Shown here: positions 47,645 through 58,668 of the stretch, piece by piece
Numbering within the stretch: position 1 is the first letter of the stretch
How the letters are laid out: every line of letters starts with the position of its first letter
Source: Lyophyllum atratum
Taxonomy: Eukaryota > Basidiomycota > Agaricomycetes > Agaricales > Lyophyllaceae
Direction: 5' to 3'
Length of the DNA stretch: 64,000 bases
NCBI GenBank assembly: GCA_014905825.1
Contig: JACGCN010000001.1
Coordinates: 2,170,001 to 2,234,000 of the forward strand
Made by a program: the position numbers and the translations under genes
The notes under the pieces: model-generated
Databases searched by the model: none
What the model was told of the DNA's origin: nothing
Seen by the model: the letters and a program-made list of their open reading frames with translations, nothing else

Positions 47645-48712
47645 TTACCTGTCCTCCGCAAATTTCTGAAGCGCCTCCACACGTTCAAGTTTACCAGCCT
47701 CGAAATTTGTGAACACATCCGAGGCAGTTCCTGCAGTGATGTACGGATCACCATTCTTCAACCCTTCTAAGATGATCTTCGTATATTCGTCTAGAGGCAT
47801 CCAGAATTTTGACAATTTCTCTGTTGTTCCGTATGCTATCGGTGGGAAGGCAAGCATCAGTCCGTTGTGGGCTATATATACAAGTAGAAATGCTCGCCAT
47901 CGTGGAGTTCAGATTCAACGAGACTAGTAGACAGCCACGGTCGCGGTCAGCAGTATGAGCGCTTTCTCGACAAGATGTACATACGGTGGAATGACCTCAA
48001 GAACATGAATATTAGTTTTACGAAGCTGCACCTGGAGCGAAGTGCTGAAACTGCGCAAAGCTGCTTTAGAAGCAGAGTAGTTCGGCACGTGTGGCGCAGG
48101 GACAATCCCCAGTGCGGAGGTCACAGGCACAATGAAACATGGTCGATTCTGAGCCTGCGATAAGATCCATTTAACAAGTTAGAAAAGGTCAGTTGACAGA
48201 ACTGACCGCAAGCTTCAAGAAATGGGGCATGAAAAGTGAAATGATAGATACTATCGAAATATAATTGACGTTGATTTCGCTGGTGAGCTCTAAGAACTCC
48301 AGAGGGTCAGTGTTTATAGATTGTACTGAATTCAATTTTCGCACTATCCAAGTCAACCTGCTTCTTGAAATCGAATTCATGCTGAACTCCAGCACAGAGA
48401 ATGATTGTATCCAGCTAGAGACATGGTCAGACCCGAGTGAATTCGAAGAGGCCATCGGAAAATACGCACGTTGGGATGTTTGTCGAGGATATCATTGGCA
48501 AATTTAGCCAATGAATCCTTGTCAGTATCCAAATCGACTTGAACGGTGGAGAGGCTGGATTTAGTCAACTCGTCTAAACGATCTTGGCGACGGCCGGCAG
48601 CGATAACTTCAGGGCATGTCGGCAAATCGGAGATGGCAAGAGCGAGAGCGCGACCAATACCAGCTGTGGCGCCAGTAATTAGAACACATTTACTGTCGTT
48701 GATGCTAGGCAT
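47645..48712 (-). CDS. Short-chain dehydrogenase/reductase
   Basis: A classical SDR, NAD(P)-dependent. The start at 48712 gives MPSINDSKCVLITGATAGIG, the TGxxxGIG cofactor motif, then CPEVIAAGRRQDRLDELTK and STVQVDLDTDKDSLAKFAND. After an intron, LDTIILCAGVQHEF holds the NAG-like (CAG) motif. A very short intron (about 37 nt, gtacaatc...tcttag) bridges to LTSEINVNYISIVSIISLFM. Catalytic Ser lies in FIVPVTSALGIVPAPHVPN, and Tyr and Lys in YSASKAALRSF. The C-terminus is WMPLDEYTKIILEGLKNGDP to ALQKFAEDR. Resembles fungal DltE-like SDRs. The substrate is unknown. Confidence 0.87.
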
Positions 48713-48888
48713 ATCTGAAAGTAGGTTGTCGAAGAGACTTACAGCCTCCCAAAATTTGCCGCCCCTTATAAGTATATCGCCCAGAACCGAAATTCTCATC
48801 ATGGGCTGCGGGCAAGAACTGCCAGTTGTACTCTATAATTACAACGAGCGAGATCAATCCAGACGAGCTTCCCCTTCGGCAACAACCG
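48713..48888. promoter_or_regulatory. Short bidirectional promoter SDR / TTC1
   Basis: 176 bases between two divergent start codons. Both promoters must lie here or overlap the 5' UTRs. Confidence 0.45.
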
Positions 48889-49933
48889 ATGGCTGATCTT
48901 CCCACCACTCCACCACTATCTGCGAGTACCACACTGGACGGCAATGACCCGCTTGATATTACGGTTTGTCGACTCGTTAGTGGCACACCGAAATCTGATC
49001 GTTTTTATAGGCGTCTTTGCGTATCGCTGAGGAGCTGAAAAGCGAAGGAAATGACTACTTCCGCGTCAGTCAATGGAACGAGGCACTGATCGCATACCAA
49101 TCCGGTCTTGGACAACTTCCAAAACGAATCACAAGAGCAGAAGCCGTCCACCTAGACGGAGAAGTCTCCCCCGAGGAAGCAACTGTTGAAGAAGGGACGA
49201 AGGTCAACGACGTTGTCAAAGATGAGCATGCGGCTCAGACGGCGCAGAGTGATCATCAAGCTTTTTCGGGGGTAGAGCTAGATGAATGTGCCAAACTTCG
49301 CGCTGCGTTGAATGCGAACATCGGGGCATGCTTTGTCAAGCTGGTATCTACATGGTTCGCTGGTGGAATAACAGTTCTGCGACTAACCTCCATTTGTAAG
49401 GGTGACCATAAGCAAGCCATAGATGCCTGTTCACAAGGTCTGAATCAACCTTGTCACCTTGAAAGGATTGAAGAATAACACGTTCCAGCCCTGATCGATG
49501 ATCCCCGATACGTGAAAGCCCTTCAAAGACGCGCTTCCTCCAATGAGACCGTAAATTCGTGGTCGTCGTTGACTGCTGCCGAAGAAGGTGGCGTTCCACA
49601 ATATATGACCAGTATACACAACTGACGTAGCGAAGATTACACTGCTCTTCTCAACCTCCTCCCGCCAACTTCTTCCCAATTCCAGCATGCAAATCGATCT
49701 CTGAGGTCCCTGACACCTAGAATTGAGGCGGCGCAAAAGCAAGAAACAGCAGAAATGTTGGGTAAACTGAAAGGTCTCGGGAACAGCATTCTAGGTACGC
49801 CATGAGATCGTTGGTTCAGCGATGTGTCACGGTTTCGACTGTGTTTAATTCAGGGAACTTTGGTCTATCCACGGACAATTTCAAGTTCGAGCCAAATGGG
49901 CAAGGGGGATATTCAATGAATTTTTCAAAGTAG
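48889..49933 (+). CDS. TTC1: Tetratricopeptide repeat protein 1 (TTC1) homologue
   Basis: A small TPR co-chaperone-like protein. The start at 48889 gives MADLPTTPPLSASTTLDGND. After an intron the first TPR runs RIAEELKSEGNDYFRVSQWN and EALIAYQSGLGQLPKR. An acidic insert rich in Glu/Val follows, then LRAALNANIGACFVKL. Two introns later are GDHKQAIDACSQ, ALIDDPRYVKALQRRASSNE and DYTALLNLLPPTS. The C-terminal signature KLKGLGNSILGNFGLSTDNF and GGYSMNFSK is characteristic of TTC1. In animals TTC1 binds Hsp90 and Ras/G-alpha; the fungal role is inferred. Confidence 0.85.
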
Positions 49934-50145
49934 CCATCTGAACGATACGAGCCATACAATCAATCTAGAAGGTGGCAGGAAGGGTACCAACAACGCTTAG
50001 GCAACGGGTTCGTGCTGCACACCATGTCCAGGGTCATACAACGGGATATTATGGTATTTTGGCCTTAGAAGCTGTTATTCCAGGAAGGTCGTAGGATTAC
50101 GAAAGATAGTGGCCTTCTGCAGGGGCCAGATCTAAACCAAAATAG

Positions 50146-50736
50146 TTAACAAAGTTGCTTGAGAAAGTCAAAGCAACTGACTCTGGCGAATAATCTCCCT
50201 TGAATCAAGGAGATAGGTACAGGACCGTACTCTCGGGAATCCCTAGAATATGCAGCATTGTCGCCACTGATCCAAACGTGACCCTTCGGGACTATGACAT
50301 GCTCTATGGAAGGGGCCAGCTCCCCAGTCGGATCTACACACACTATATCACCGGGCATGCCAAGAATCCTCTTGCAGATGACGCGACCAGGTTCCAGAGG
50401 GGATTGTAGGATCACAAGGTCACCACGCGAGAGACGTTCTGGGAAGAGCCGATATGACAAGCGATCCTCGATGACGAGCTCTCCTTCGTGGGCAAGAGTT
50501 GGGAGCATAGACGGGCCTGACATCTATACGTCACGTTAGCAGTTTACGTCGTCAAGAAAGGATGTGATTCACGGTGGAAGGCCTCCCAACGTATTCTGAG
50601 ATGAGGTGGATTGCGCAACCCAAATTGAGTAGCTATTTGAAGCATCAGATGTGACCAGAACGTGATAATTTGGTTCAACGCACATGTAGACCCGTCTTGC
50701 CAGCATATTTGCCCCTATCTTGCCAAGAAGTTGCAT
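50146..50736 (-). CDS. IMP1: Mitochondrial inner-membrane peptidase subunit 1 (Imp1)
   Basis: A signal-peptidase-type serine protease of the inner-membrane peptidase complex that matures proteins sorted to the intermembrane space. The catalytic part is clear: MSGPSMLPTLAHEGELVIED (Ser of GPSMLPT), RGDLVILQSPLEPG, CKRILGMPGD (Lys of the Ser/Lys dyad) and HVWISGDNAAYSRDSREYGP. It ends in FDFLKQLC at 50146. Upstream exons: LLNLGCAIHLISEYVGRPST joins in phase to MSGPS. A first exon MQLLGKIGANMLARR (50736, or MLARR at 50706) joins if the weak donor gtctac is used. The first exon is therefore less certain than the rest. Confidence 0.87.
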
Positions 50737-51012
50737 GAAAGTCAGAAAGCCATCGAGATGACCAACGGTGAAAAGCCATATGCCACGAGCTTCTCAATGC
50801 ATGTAAGCGGCTAAGTTTCATGGAACATAGAACGCAGGGAGATAACTGGCAAGCGGTACACCTCAACGGCTTCACCTGATATTCTCAAGGTATCCGGTGT
50901 GAGCATTTGAGGACGGGGTCGCGAGTCGCGACTGATCGAAACTATTTGGCCTTGTTGACGGTCACCCTGGCAGAATTCTATAGATCATATCTAGTGGTAA
51001 TCGTAAACTGAC
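50737..51012. promoter_or_regulatory. Bidirectional promoter IMP1 / ELP4
   Basis: About 275 bases between two divergent start codons. No individual motif identified. Confidence 0.4.
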
Positions 51013-52563
51013 ATGTCCTCCTTTAAACGCAAAGGCTCAAGCAAGGCACCGCAAGCGCACCCCGGGACTCGTCCTTCTCCCGCAGCATCTTCGACGTTGA
51101 TTACTTCCACTGGCATCCCATCTTTGGACGACATTCTGGGTGGCGGATTACCCTTATCGTGCTCCTTGCTCATCGCTGCACCAGACCTCCACTCGTCATA
51201 CGGTGATCTTGTCCAAAAGTATTTTGTTGCTCAGGGTCTTAACTGCCAGCATCGTCTTTGTATCATTGACAGCAATGCAGAAGCGTTTGCGAAGGATATC
51301 ATGTGGCTTCCCCGGGGCAGAAATGGAGTTGTTCCCCAGCCAATAGTAGATGAGGACGAGGAAAAATCTGGCTCTCAGGAGGACCAAAAGATCAAGATTG
51401 CATGGCGATATGAACAAATGAAACCTTTTCAAACCACAGTCTCAGCGTCTTCTCATGCAAGTCTTTCAGGTGGTCCTGTAATCCGCCATACTCACCTTCA
51501 TCTGACTCTACAGTCCACAGATGATTATTGCCATAACTTCGACCTGACCAACCGCGTACCTGTGTCCGTAATCGAGGGCGGTCTTCGATCAGGACAATTG
51601 TCGTTCATCAACCCCCATTCGTCCGGCTCAGAGCGGATCTCGACGTTCAAGGTCCTGCGTGATATCACGGACATCCTCGAGTCCGGAACATCAGAGGTAC
51701 AATCATCGTCCGCTCCGCTTCGTATATGCATTCCTTCGTTGGGATCGCCTCCCTGGGGGGAACTCAAACCTCAAGTGAGTCAAATAACAAGGATTCTTAT
51801 ATGGTCAGAAAGTAAATGTTTTATAGGATGTTTTATACTTCTTGCACTCTCTTCGAGCTATCCTGCGCCAACATCGTGTATGTGCCTCTTTGAGCCTCGC
51901 TCCTCATCTCTCCACGGAATCATGGGGAGGCAGCGGTTGGCTCCAAAGGCTTGGCTGGGTCACGGATGCGGCGCTTACCTTGTCAGCGTTCTCTGGTGGG
52001 TGTTTTACCATCTTTTCGGCAATGGCTGAACTAAAAAGGATTTTTACTGTATACGTATAGCTGACCCTGCACTTACGGCAACTTTCCCTAATCATCACGG
52101 TCTTCTCCACATCCATACTTTACCGGCTCCCCATACGCTTATACCCCCCAGTGATAAATTCTCCACACTACGTGGACTCTCTGCTGCTTCTGGGAGTACT
52201 GGGGGTAGCGGCGAAAATAATCTTACGTTCAAGTCCACTAGGAAACGCCTGATCTTCGAAACCCTACACCTTGACATCGAAGGAGGAGTTGGAGAGCGGC
52301 GCACGACTCCATCGTCTACCACCCTCGAGACGACTGGCGACGCGCATGATCACGTCACGAGCCAGGTGGACGAAGACGGTCGTACAAAGAAGACTGCCTT
52401 CGCTGCTATCGAAGTTGCAGTGGAAGACTCCGAAGTACAGAAGCCAGGTCTCTTTGGATTTGATGGAGATGATAAGGCAACGGATGGTCCAGAACCAAAG
52501 CCCAAGAAGCAGAAAAAGAAAGTTGCGTTCCGAGCAGATCGACCAGACCTGTATGATTTCTAA
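51013..52563 (+). CDS. ELP4: Elongator complex protein 4
   Basis: Elp4 forms the Elp456 ring of the Elongator complex, which modifies wobble uridines of tRNAs. The start at 51013 gives MSSFKRKGSSKAPQAHPGTR; the RecA-like fold then opens with TGIPSLDDILGGGLPLSCSL and LLIAAPDLHSSYGDLVQKYF. FAKDIMWLPRGRNG, KIKIAWRYEQMKPFQ and RISTFKVLRDITDI are family motifs, as are RICIPSLGSPPWGEL and, after introns, DVLYFLHSLRAILR and LGWVTDAALTLSAFS. The C-terminal exon from about 52062 holds HHGLLHIHTLPAPHTL, RKRLIFETLHLDIEGGVGER and a Lys-rich end KPKKQKKKVAFRADRPDLYD. About four introns. The ring ATPase lacks a canonical Walker A, as usual for Elp4. Confidence 0.9.
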
Positions 52564-53539
52564 CCAGGTAACAATATCATACCCCAAATATCTATCGATG
52601 TTCACTGACGTGTGCGGGATCTCCATTTACAGCTACGCTAATTCCGGTCTCGTCACTGCCCCATCCGCCATATGGATATCATCCTGTAACATTATCATCT
52701 TGGATTTTATGACTGCTTCGGGCAAACCTGCCAAATGCGGGGCTTTGCAAGTGTTAAACATGTAGCAACGATCACGCAGCAAAAAGATGGGCATGCAGAG
52801 GCAGAGTGATGCTTCACGATCGCGAAGGTGGAGGGCATTCTTTTTGACTCCAAGTAGACGCCAGACGACTGATCTGTGGAATGTCAAGCTTTGACTTTGA
52901 GCGGTAGTTTTAATTGATCGCGAGAGTAGGGGTTCAGAGCTGGATATATCATAGTGAAAGGACAAGTCGATGACGGATCTGATTGAAACGAATGTCCGCG
53001 TAGCACAACAGTACATTGTCGGTTGAGGAACGACCTGAAAACGAAGATATCGGACGTAGATCAACTTTGAGCTAGGGCGTGGGCGCCAGGTCCATCGAAG
53101 TGACTAACCGATTAACGGCATCGTAACGTTTCAATCATAACCTTCAGTACAACAAAATTACAGGGGAAGTTATAAACGCAAACAAACCTCTTCCCTTCAC
53201 ACTCGTTTTCGCAGGTCTCAAGGCGTTGGTCACGGACTGTCGGGAGCAAATGGACAATCAAACAATGTGAGTGGAATCAGTCGGTGTAGCGTGGAAGAGT
53301 GATGGGAAAGAATTGCACACCTGCAGCAGTGACATCCAACTTGGACCACGCACGACATCGACTGGACAGCGGAGGGAGAAACCGTTACCAGCCATGCCCA
53401 AAGAATCGTGGACCGGTACGTAGATAGGCTGATAGGAGGTGTTTTGTTACCAGTCAGGGGCCGGCCAGCGGGATGATGGGATATTGCATTCTAATTGCAA
53501 TCCTGTCCTCCTGCTTTTCTTCTCTTTCTTCTCTTCTTT
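52564..53539. other. Long intergenic region before the LRR-RhoGEF gene
   Basis: About 975 bases, the longest gene-free stretch of the window. Short frames (for example on the minus strand at 52633..53064) have no recognisable motif. A pyrimidine-rich run (cttttcttctctttcttctcttcttta, 53513-53539) ends directly at the RhoGEF ATG and is probably its 5' UTR. I see no tRNA or repeat. Confidence 0.5.
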
Positions 53540-56500
53540 ATGACTTCTTCACTCGTCGTCCAATCTGACGCTGGTTCTTTAGAGCAACATCTCGAGTATT
53601 TGCGAGAACATCCGTCGGCCGCGCTCCCACCGTCGCCTTTGTCGCCCAGCTCTTATGGTCGTCCACGTGCACCCACCCCTTCCGCGTCTGACGATCACTG
53701 GTCGCCCTCCTCCGATTCCCATTCACTCTCTACAACCGCCCTAACCAGTCTTTATTCCATAGATTCCCCTCTTTCCGACGCCCACCCCTCTCCCACCTCT
53801 TTTGCTCGCCCCCCAAAGCCTCCCATGCCCCTACCTGACCCATCGCAGTTCCCGGATCCATATCCCTTTCGACCTCCTCACTATCACCTCAATAGCTTGC
53901 CAGCCCTCTCTTCCGCAGGCTCGTCATCTACAAGATCGTCTGCGTACACAAGCTCGGGAAGTGCCCTAGCGTCAGGAGATTATGGTCATGTTCATGTAGC
54001 CTCTGGGGACGACGATTCCCTCGGTGTCGGAATCACATCTGATGCTGTCGTTCGGCTCCTTGCTAATGACCCAAATTCATCCTCGTCCGCTCGAGGAATT
54101 CAATCACGAGCCCCAGTCGACCAATCACGCTGGTCCGAGACCTACTCAGCGAGCGTCCGATCGCGATCATCTTCCATTGGCAATATTAACCCGGGCATTG
54201 CGCAGGAGAATGCCCCTCCGAAACTTCAACAAAAGCCGAGCTATGACATGGGTTGGCAGGCGGTGGACGAAAGGGACGAAACTGGGATGAGTGAAGAAGA
54301 AACGGACGATGATCATCCTCTCGACGATGAAGAGGAGGAAGAGAAGGAAGAGGAGCGGACTTCTGCTGTTGTTATTGCAGAGGAGGGCCGTGGTCTGATT
54401 GTTCACGGTGACAGTGTTCCCATCGTGCAACTCAATGTGCCTCCAGGTGAATATTCTTCTGAAAGGCAACGCATACAGCATCTCATAATTTTTAGGCACC
54501 ACACATCTTCTCATAGGATCATCCAGCACTCCGAACGCAATGCCTGGCTTTTTGACGTCGACTCTACCGCAAATATGCCACAGCCTTCTGGCTTTAGATA
54601 TTTCGGCCAACTTCCTGGGTGCTTTGCCCCCGGTTCTCGCTATTTGCGAAAATCTTGAAGAACTAAATATTGCTTTTAACCCTCTTCGTGTCCTCCCAGT
54701 CTTCCTCGCCGATTTGATTAATCTTCGCGTCATCATAGCTGATTCGACCGGAATCAGCACATTGCCTGACACCCTTGTCGATCTCGACAAGCTCCACACT
54801 ATAAGTGTTCGGAAGAACAAGCTACATGCTTTGCCCAGTTGGCTATGCCTTCTCCCCGCATTAAAAACCTTATGTATCGATGGAAATCCCTTCCAAGGAC
54901 CATGGAAAGCATTGGTTGAACCTCTGCTGGCAAAGATACCAATGTCACCCATGTATCCCCCGTCGACGCCCGTGTTTCCTCTACCCTCTGCGAGTATCCG
55001 GGGCTCTTCTATTGAGGCAGAGACAGACAATACAGACACCGACGACTTGTCCGATTCTGGGCCTCCGAGCGCTGGTCTTGACGACGAATCTTTCTCACCT
55101 GAGGACGAAGATCACACCATCACCCCCGCCCGCGCTGCTCCTGTGCTTGGCCGATCAGTGACTTCTCCTTTACCCTTGAACCCCCCTGCACCTACTCAAA
55201 CGCGTGGACTTACGCGCACACGGACAACACCAAATCGCGCACATTTTGAACAGTCAAAGGCATCGAAGACCAATCAACCGCCTGGAAATCAACAGGAACC
55301 TGTCCCGAAAACCCCGGAAGACCCTGGTCGCCCTGCTGACCGTGAGTTGCGCAAGATGAAGAGTGCTGGCGATCTCCAGCGCGGTAAAGGAACTGGGCTT
55401 CTTACTACGCAGCTGGGCCCCTCACCTCCTGTTCGACCCGGACTAGCTCATTACGCCACATCAGCTTCAAGCTCAAACCTATTGAGCACGACTTCTGATT
55501 CGCCTGAACGTCCTGCAATGGCGAAGCGGTTCGCTACCATGGGACCGAGCCCAGTGCCTGGTAGCAGTCCGTCGCGTTCTGCAAGCAGTGGAATACGACC
55601 GCAGCTTACAAGATCGTTGTGGGACAACCCTCCAGATATTGTAGACGATGCATCATCTTCCATCAACGCCAATCGCGTGTCTTTCGTACGCGGCAATACC
55701 TCCTCTCCTCCCCATAAACCCACGACTCAGGATATCCAAGATGGGAAGTACCCTATCCGAGCCCGGTCAACAAAGGATGGGAAAGAAAAGGGGAGTCGCT
55801 GGGGTTTCTTGAAGAAGATGTCGATGGGCAAGATGAGAACAGATTCACCTGCTCCTCCAGTTATTTCAAATCGTGTCGGTCCTAGACCGCATACTTCGGC
55901 TGGGACATTATCGACATCACGAAGTCTAGGCGCGCCCACTGTGTCAACGCCTGAGCGGTCGAACAAGACTCCGCAAATTGATTTGCGGTTTTCCACGACA
56001 GGCATCTTGGACAGCCTCAAACCCGAATTCTCCTACTCTGATTCTCCTCCCCATATACAACGGAAAGCTTCTCAAGATATGTTAAAAGTGTTGTCACCAA
56101 CTGTGGCATCTCCGAACCTATTAGCGCCCCCCTCCCCGCTTCCCAGAACTGCTAAGCGTCGAAGTTTCCTTCCGATCGAGGCTCCAGGAGCTCTTTCTCT
56201 TAATATACCTATCCCCGAATTGGCACCCTTCGTACCCGGATTAACGGCTGTGAATAGCGGCGACGATGTTGAGCCGAGGGTGACAACGCCAAGCCCTGTG
56301 GTGGACAGTGAACAATACCTGCGTAGAGAAGAGGAACGTGCCCGCGAGTCTTACATGAGAGCCCTTCGATCCGTTATGGCCTATCTCAAGGACATGAATG
56401 ACTTGGGATTGTCTCAGCAGACCAATCCCCTGAGCATGTACGGCGCCTCAACGGATGATGTTCTGACCCCTCGTTCGAGACGGCCAACCATGGTAGATGG

Positions 56501-58302
56501 CCAACGAGAAGTATCGGTGGCTTTAAGCGGCTCTACGGCATCGTCGGATTCGACTGGGCAGCTTCGCTCCACGGAATCTATGGCTGGTCTACGGAGTGGG
56601 AGCTCTGCGCAAACCCTTAGTGTTGCTACGACGGATAGCACCGGATCTTCGGAAGAGCGTAAATTCAAAGACGACAAAGGAAAGCGGGCCATGATAGTCC
56701 GAGAAATTGTGGTGTAAGTAGAGGCATTTCTCCTATCAAAGTTCTCGCTCAGCAGACCCTTTTCACCCAGGACTGAAAGAACCTACGTCAAAGGCCTGCA
56801 AGAGCTGGTTGATATCTATATCAAACCTGGTTGTGCTCCAGTCAACATCTTGGGTAGTGTTGGATCTAAAGACACCGTCGTTCCTGCGTCAGAACGAAAG
56901 CTTGTTTTTGCTGGCATTGATGCGCTTTTCTCGTTCCATAAAGACAGCTTCCTACCAGCGTTGGAGGTCGCAGCAGCTCCGCTCATGAAATCCGCCGAGG
57001 AACTGCAACAAGCCGACCCCGACGGCCAATTGTCGCTGAATGTAGTGAAAGCGGTGGGGAACATGTTCCTTAAGCACGCTGCTTTCATGAGGATGTATTC
57101 GAGTTACATCAAGTAAGATTTTTTTGCAGCTTTCTCAGCACACCTACGTCAATGTGTTTACATCCTTCCCAACAGTAATTTCGATAGTTCGGTTCAGCGT
57201 GTCAAATATTGGACAGCGGAACGTAACACCCCAGGGGCGAGCCCAGCAACATCTGCAATCTCGCCAACCTCCAGCACAGCTCAGCTCGTGGGACTCGGTT
57301 TGAGCATGTCTTCTGTCTCTGCTCCTGGCGTGGTCGCAGATGGCGGACCAGCAGCCACTGGGGTCCCCAATCTTTCAACAAGCCAGCGCAGACGGATCAA
57401 AACATACTTGAAACGCTGCCGCATGAATCCCCGGCACTCGCAGCTGAATTTGGAAGGATTTCTGCTTCTCCCCGTTCAAAGAATACCTCGGTACCGATTA
57501 CTGGTGCGTATTTTGGTTCGAATTGCTCCGTCTGCCTCCTTTGACTTTTTTTTCAGTTAGAAGAGTTGCTCAGGAGCACCCCTCCGACTTACGAGTATAT
57601 GGATGATCCCCTGGAACAGGCGCTGGCAGAGATATCGTCTCTGGCAAACAACATGAACGAAGGCAAACGTGAGTCAGAATCACGACGAAAACTTGTCCAG
57701 TGGCAAGCCCGAATACGAGGGAAATTCCCTAGCCCGCTTGTTCAACCACATCGGTAAGGTCATTTTTGTGATTACTACGTTTGACGGATGACCAACATTC
57801 ATAGGCGTCTCATCATGGACGGGCCTCTCCTTCTCACTCGTGTTGTACGGAAGGCGATGGTCTCGTTCGAAGCTATCAATGCACAAGGCGACGCATCTAC
57901 CGTGCAAGTAGATTGTCTGGCCCCAGAGTTGACACCTCGGGCGTTGGTCGGTATCCTGTGCAACGACTTGCTGGTCTTGTGTCGCGATCCGTCGGAAGGC
58001 CAAGATCCGGCCTCTTTCGTAGATTTGTGGGCAGTTCTAAGGATGCAGACATTACCCCAGCCAGCCAGCATTGTTCATGGGAATGGTATGCATTTTCCTT
58101 GTCTTCGATGAAAGTTTCTCATTAGCAAAAACTTAGCACTTCGACTGGTGGATAATAAAGCCATCCTCTACTTTGATGCGCCTTCACCTTCTGATGCACT
58201 AAACTGGTATCGAGGTGCATTTTTAAATGTCTCCACTTTGTGAAGCTCGCTGACTTATTCACTATAGCAATTAATCTCCATATTCCTGCTTCCAAAACGT
58301 AG
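53540..58302 (+). CDS. Leucine-rich-repeat RhoGEF (LRR + DH domain)
   Basis: A predicted guanine nucleotide exchange factor for Rho/Cdc42-type GTPases. The start at 53540 (MTSSLVVQSDAGSLEQHLEY) opens a disordered region. An LRR block follows the first intron: LLALDISANFLGALPPVLAI, LEELNIAFNPLRVLPVFLAD, LRVIIADSTGISTLPDTLVD and LHTISVRKNKLHALPSWLCL. A 500-residue Ser/Pro-rich region comes next. The DH domain begins VVRTERTYVKGLQELVDIYI (across the intron at 56716) and contains FHKDSFLPAL, LKHAAFMRMYSSYI, RCRMNPRHSQLNLEGFLLLP, VQRIPRYRLLLEELLRSTPP and a PH-like C-terminus (RRLIMDGPLLLTRVVRK, LCNDLLVLCRDPSEG, YRAINLHIPASKT). The stop is at 58300-58302. The frame is intact across about eight introns. 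Confidence 0.88.
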
Positions 58303-58668
58303 ATCACCCAACCATCGTCATTCACTTTCACGTCTTATCTACATCACCATATGTATTCCCGAGTATCAAGAAGTTTAATTCATGGATCCCATTCGCTGAT
58401 AGCGTATGTTCGCATGCAATCGACTGCAGTGCTCGAATGCTCTAATCATTCACGTACTTTATGATAACATTGTTGTATCCTCGTATCGTACTATCACCGC
58501 AAAAGTCATTGCTCCGAACAGTCGTAACCATTTTCGATACCAAATAGAATGTACATAGTGTAAAGCTTAAAAAATATGGAGTTATCAGATAGTATCGTTG
58601 TTCTCAGCGGCAGTCATAACAACTACATCTGTCCGAAGCATCAATCCTGGTCGCGCGTACCATAAGTA
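58303..58668. other. Convergent 3' region
   Basis: About 365 bases between facing stop codons. AT-rich, with several possible polyadenylation strings. No gene seen. Confidence 0.45.

Noticed and set aside
53495..53539. Hydrophobic N-terminal extension that would look like a signal peptide on the RhoGEF
   Set aside because: It begins with TTG, not ATG, and is produced by a pyrimidine-rich 5' UTR; a RhoGEF is cytosolic.
54167..55039. Long minus-strand frame of 290 codons opposite the LRR-RhoGEF gene
   Set aside because: Antisense to well-conserved LRR sequence, no motifs of its own.
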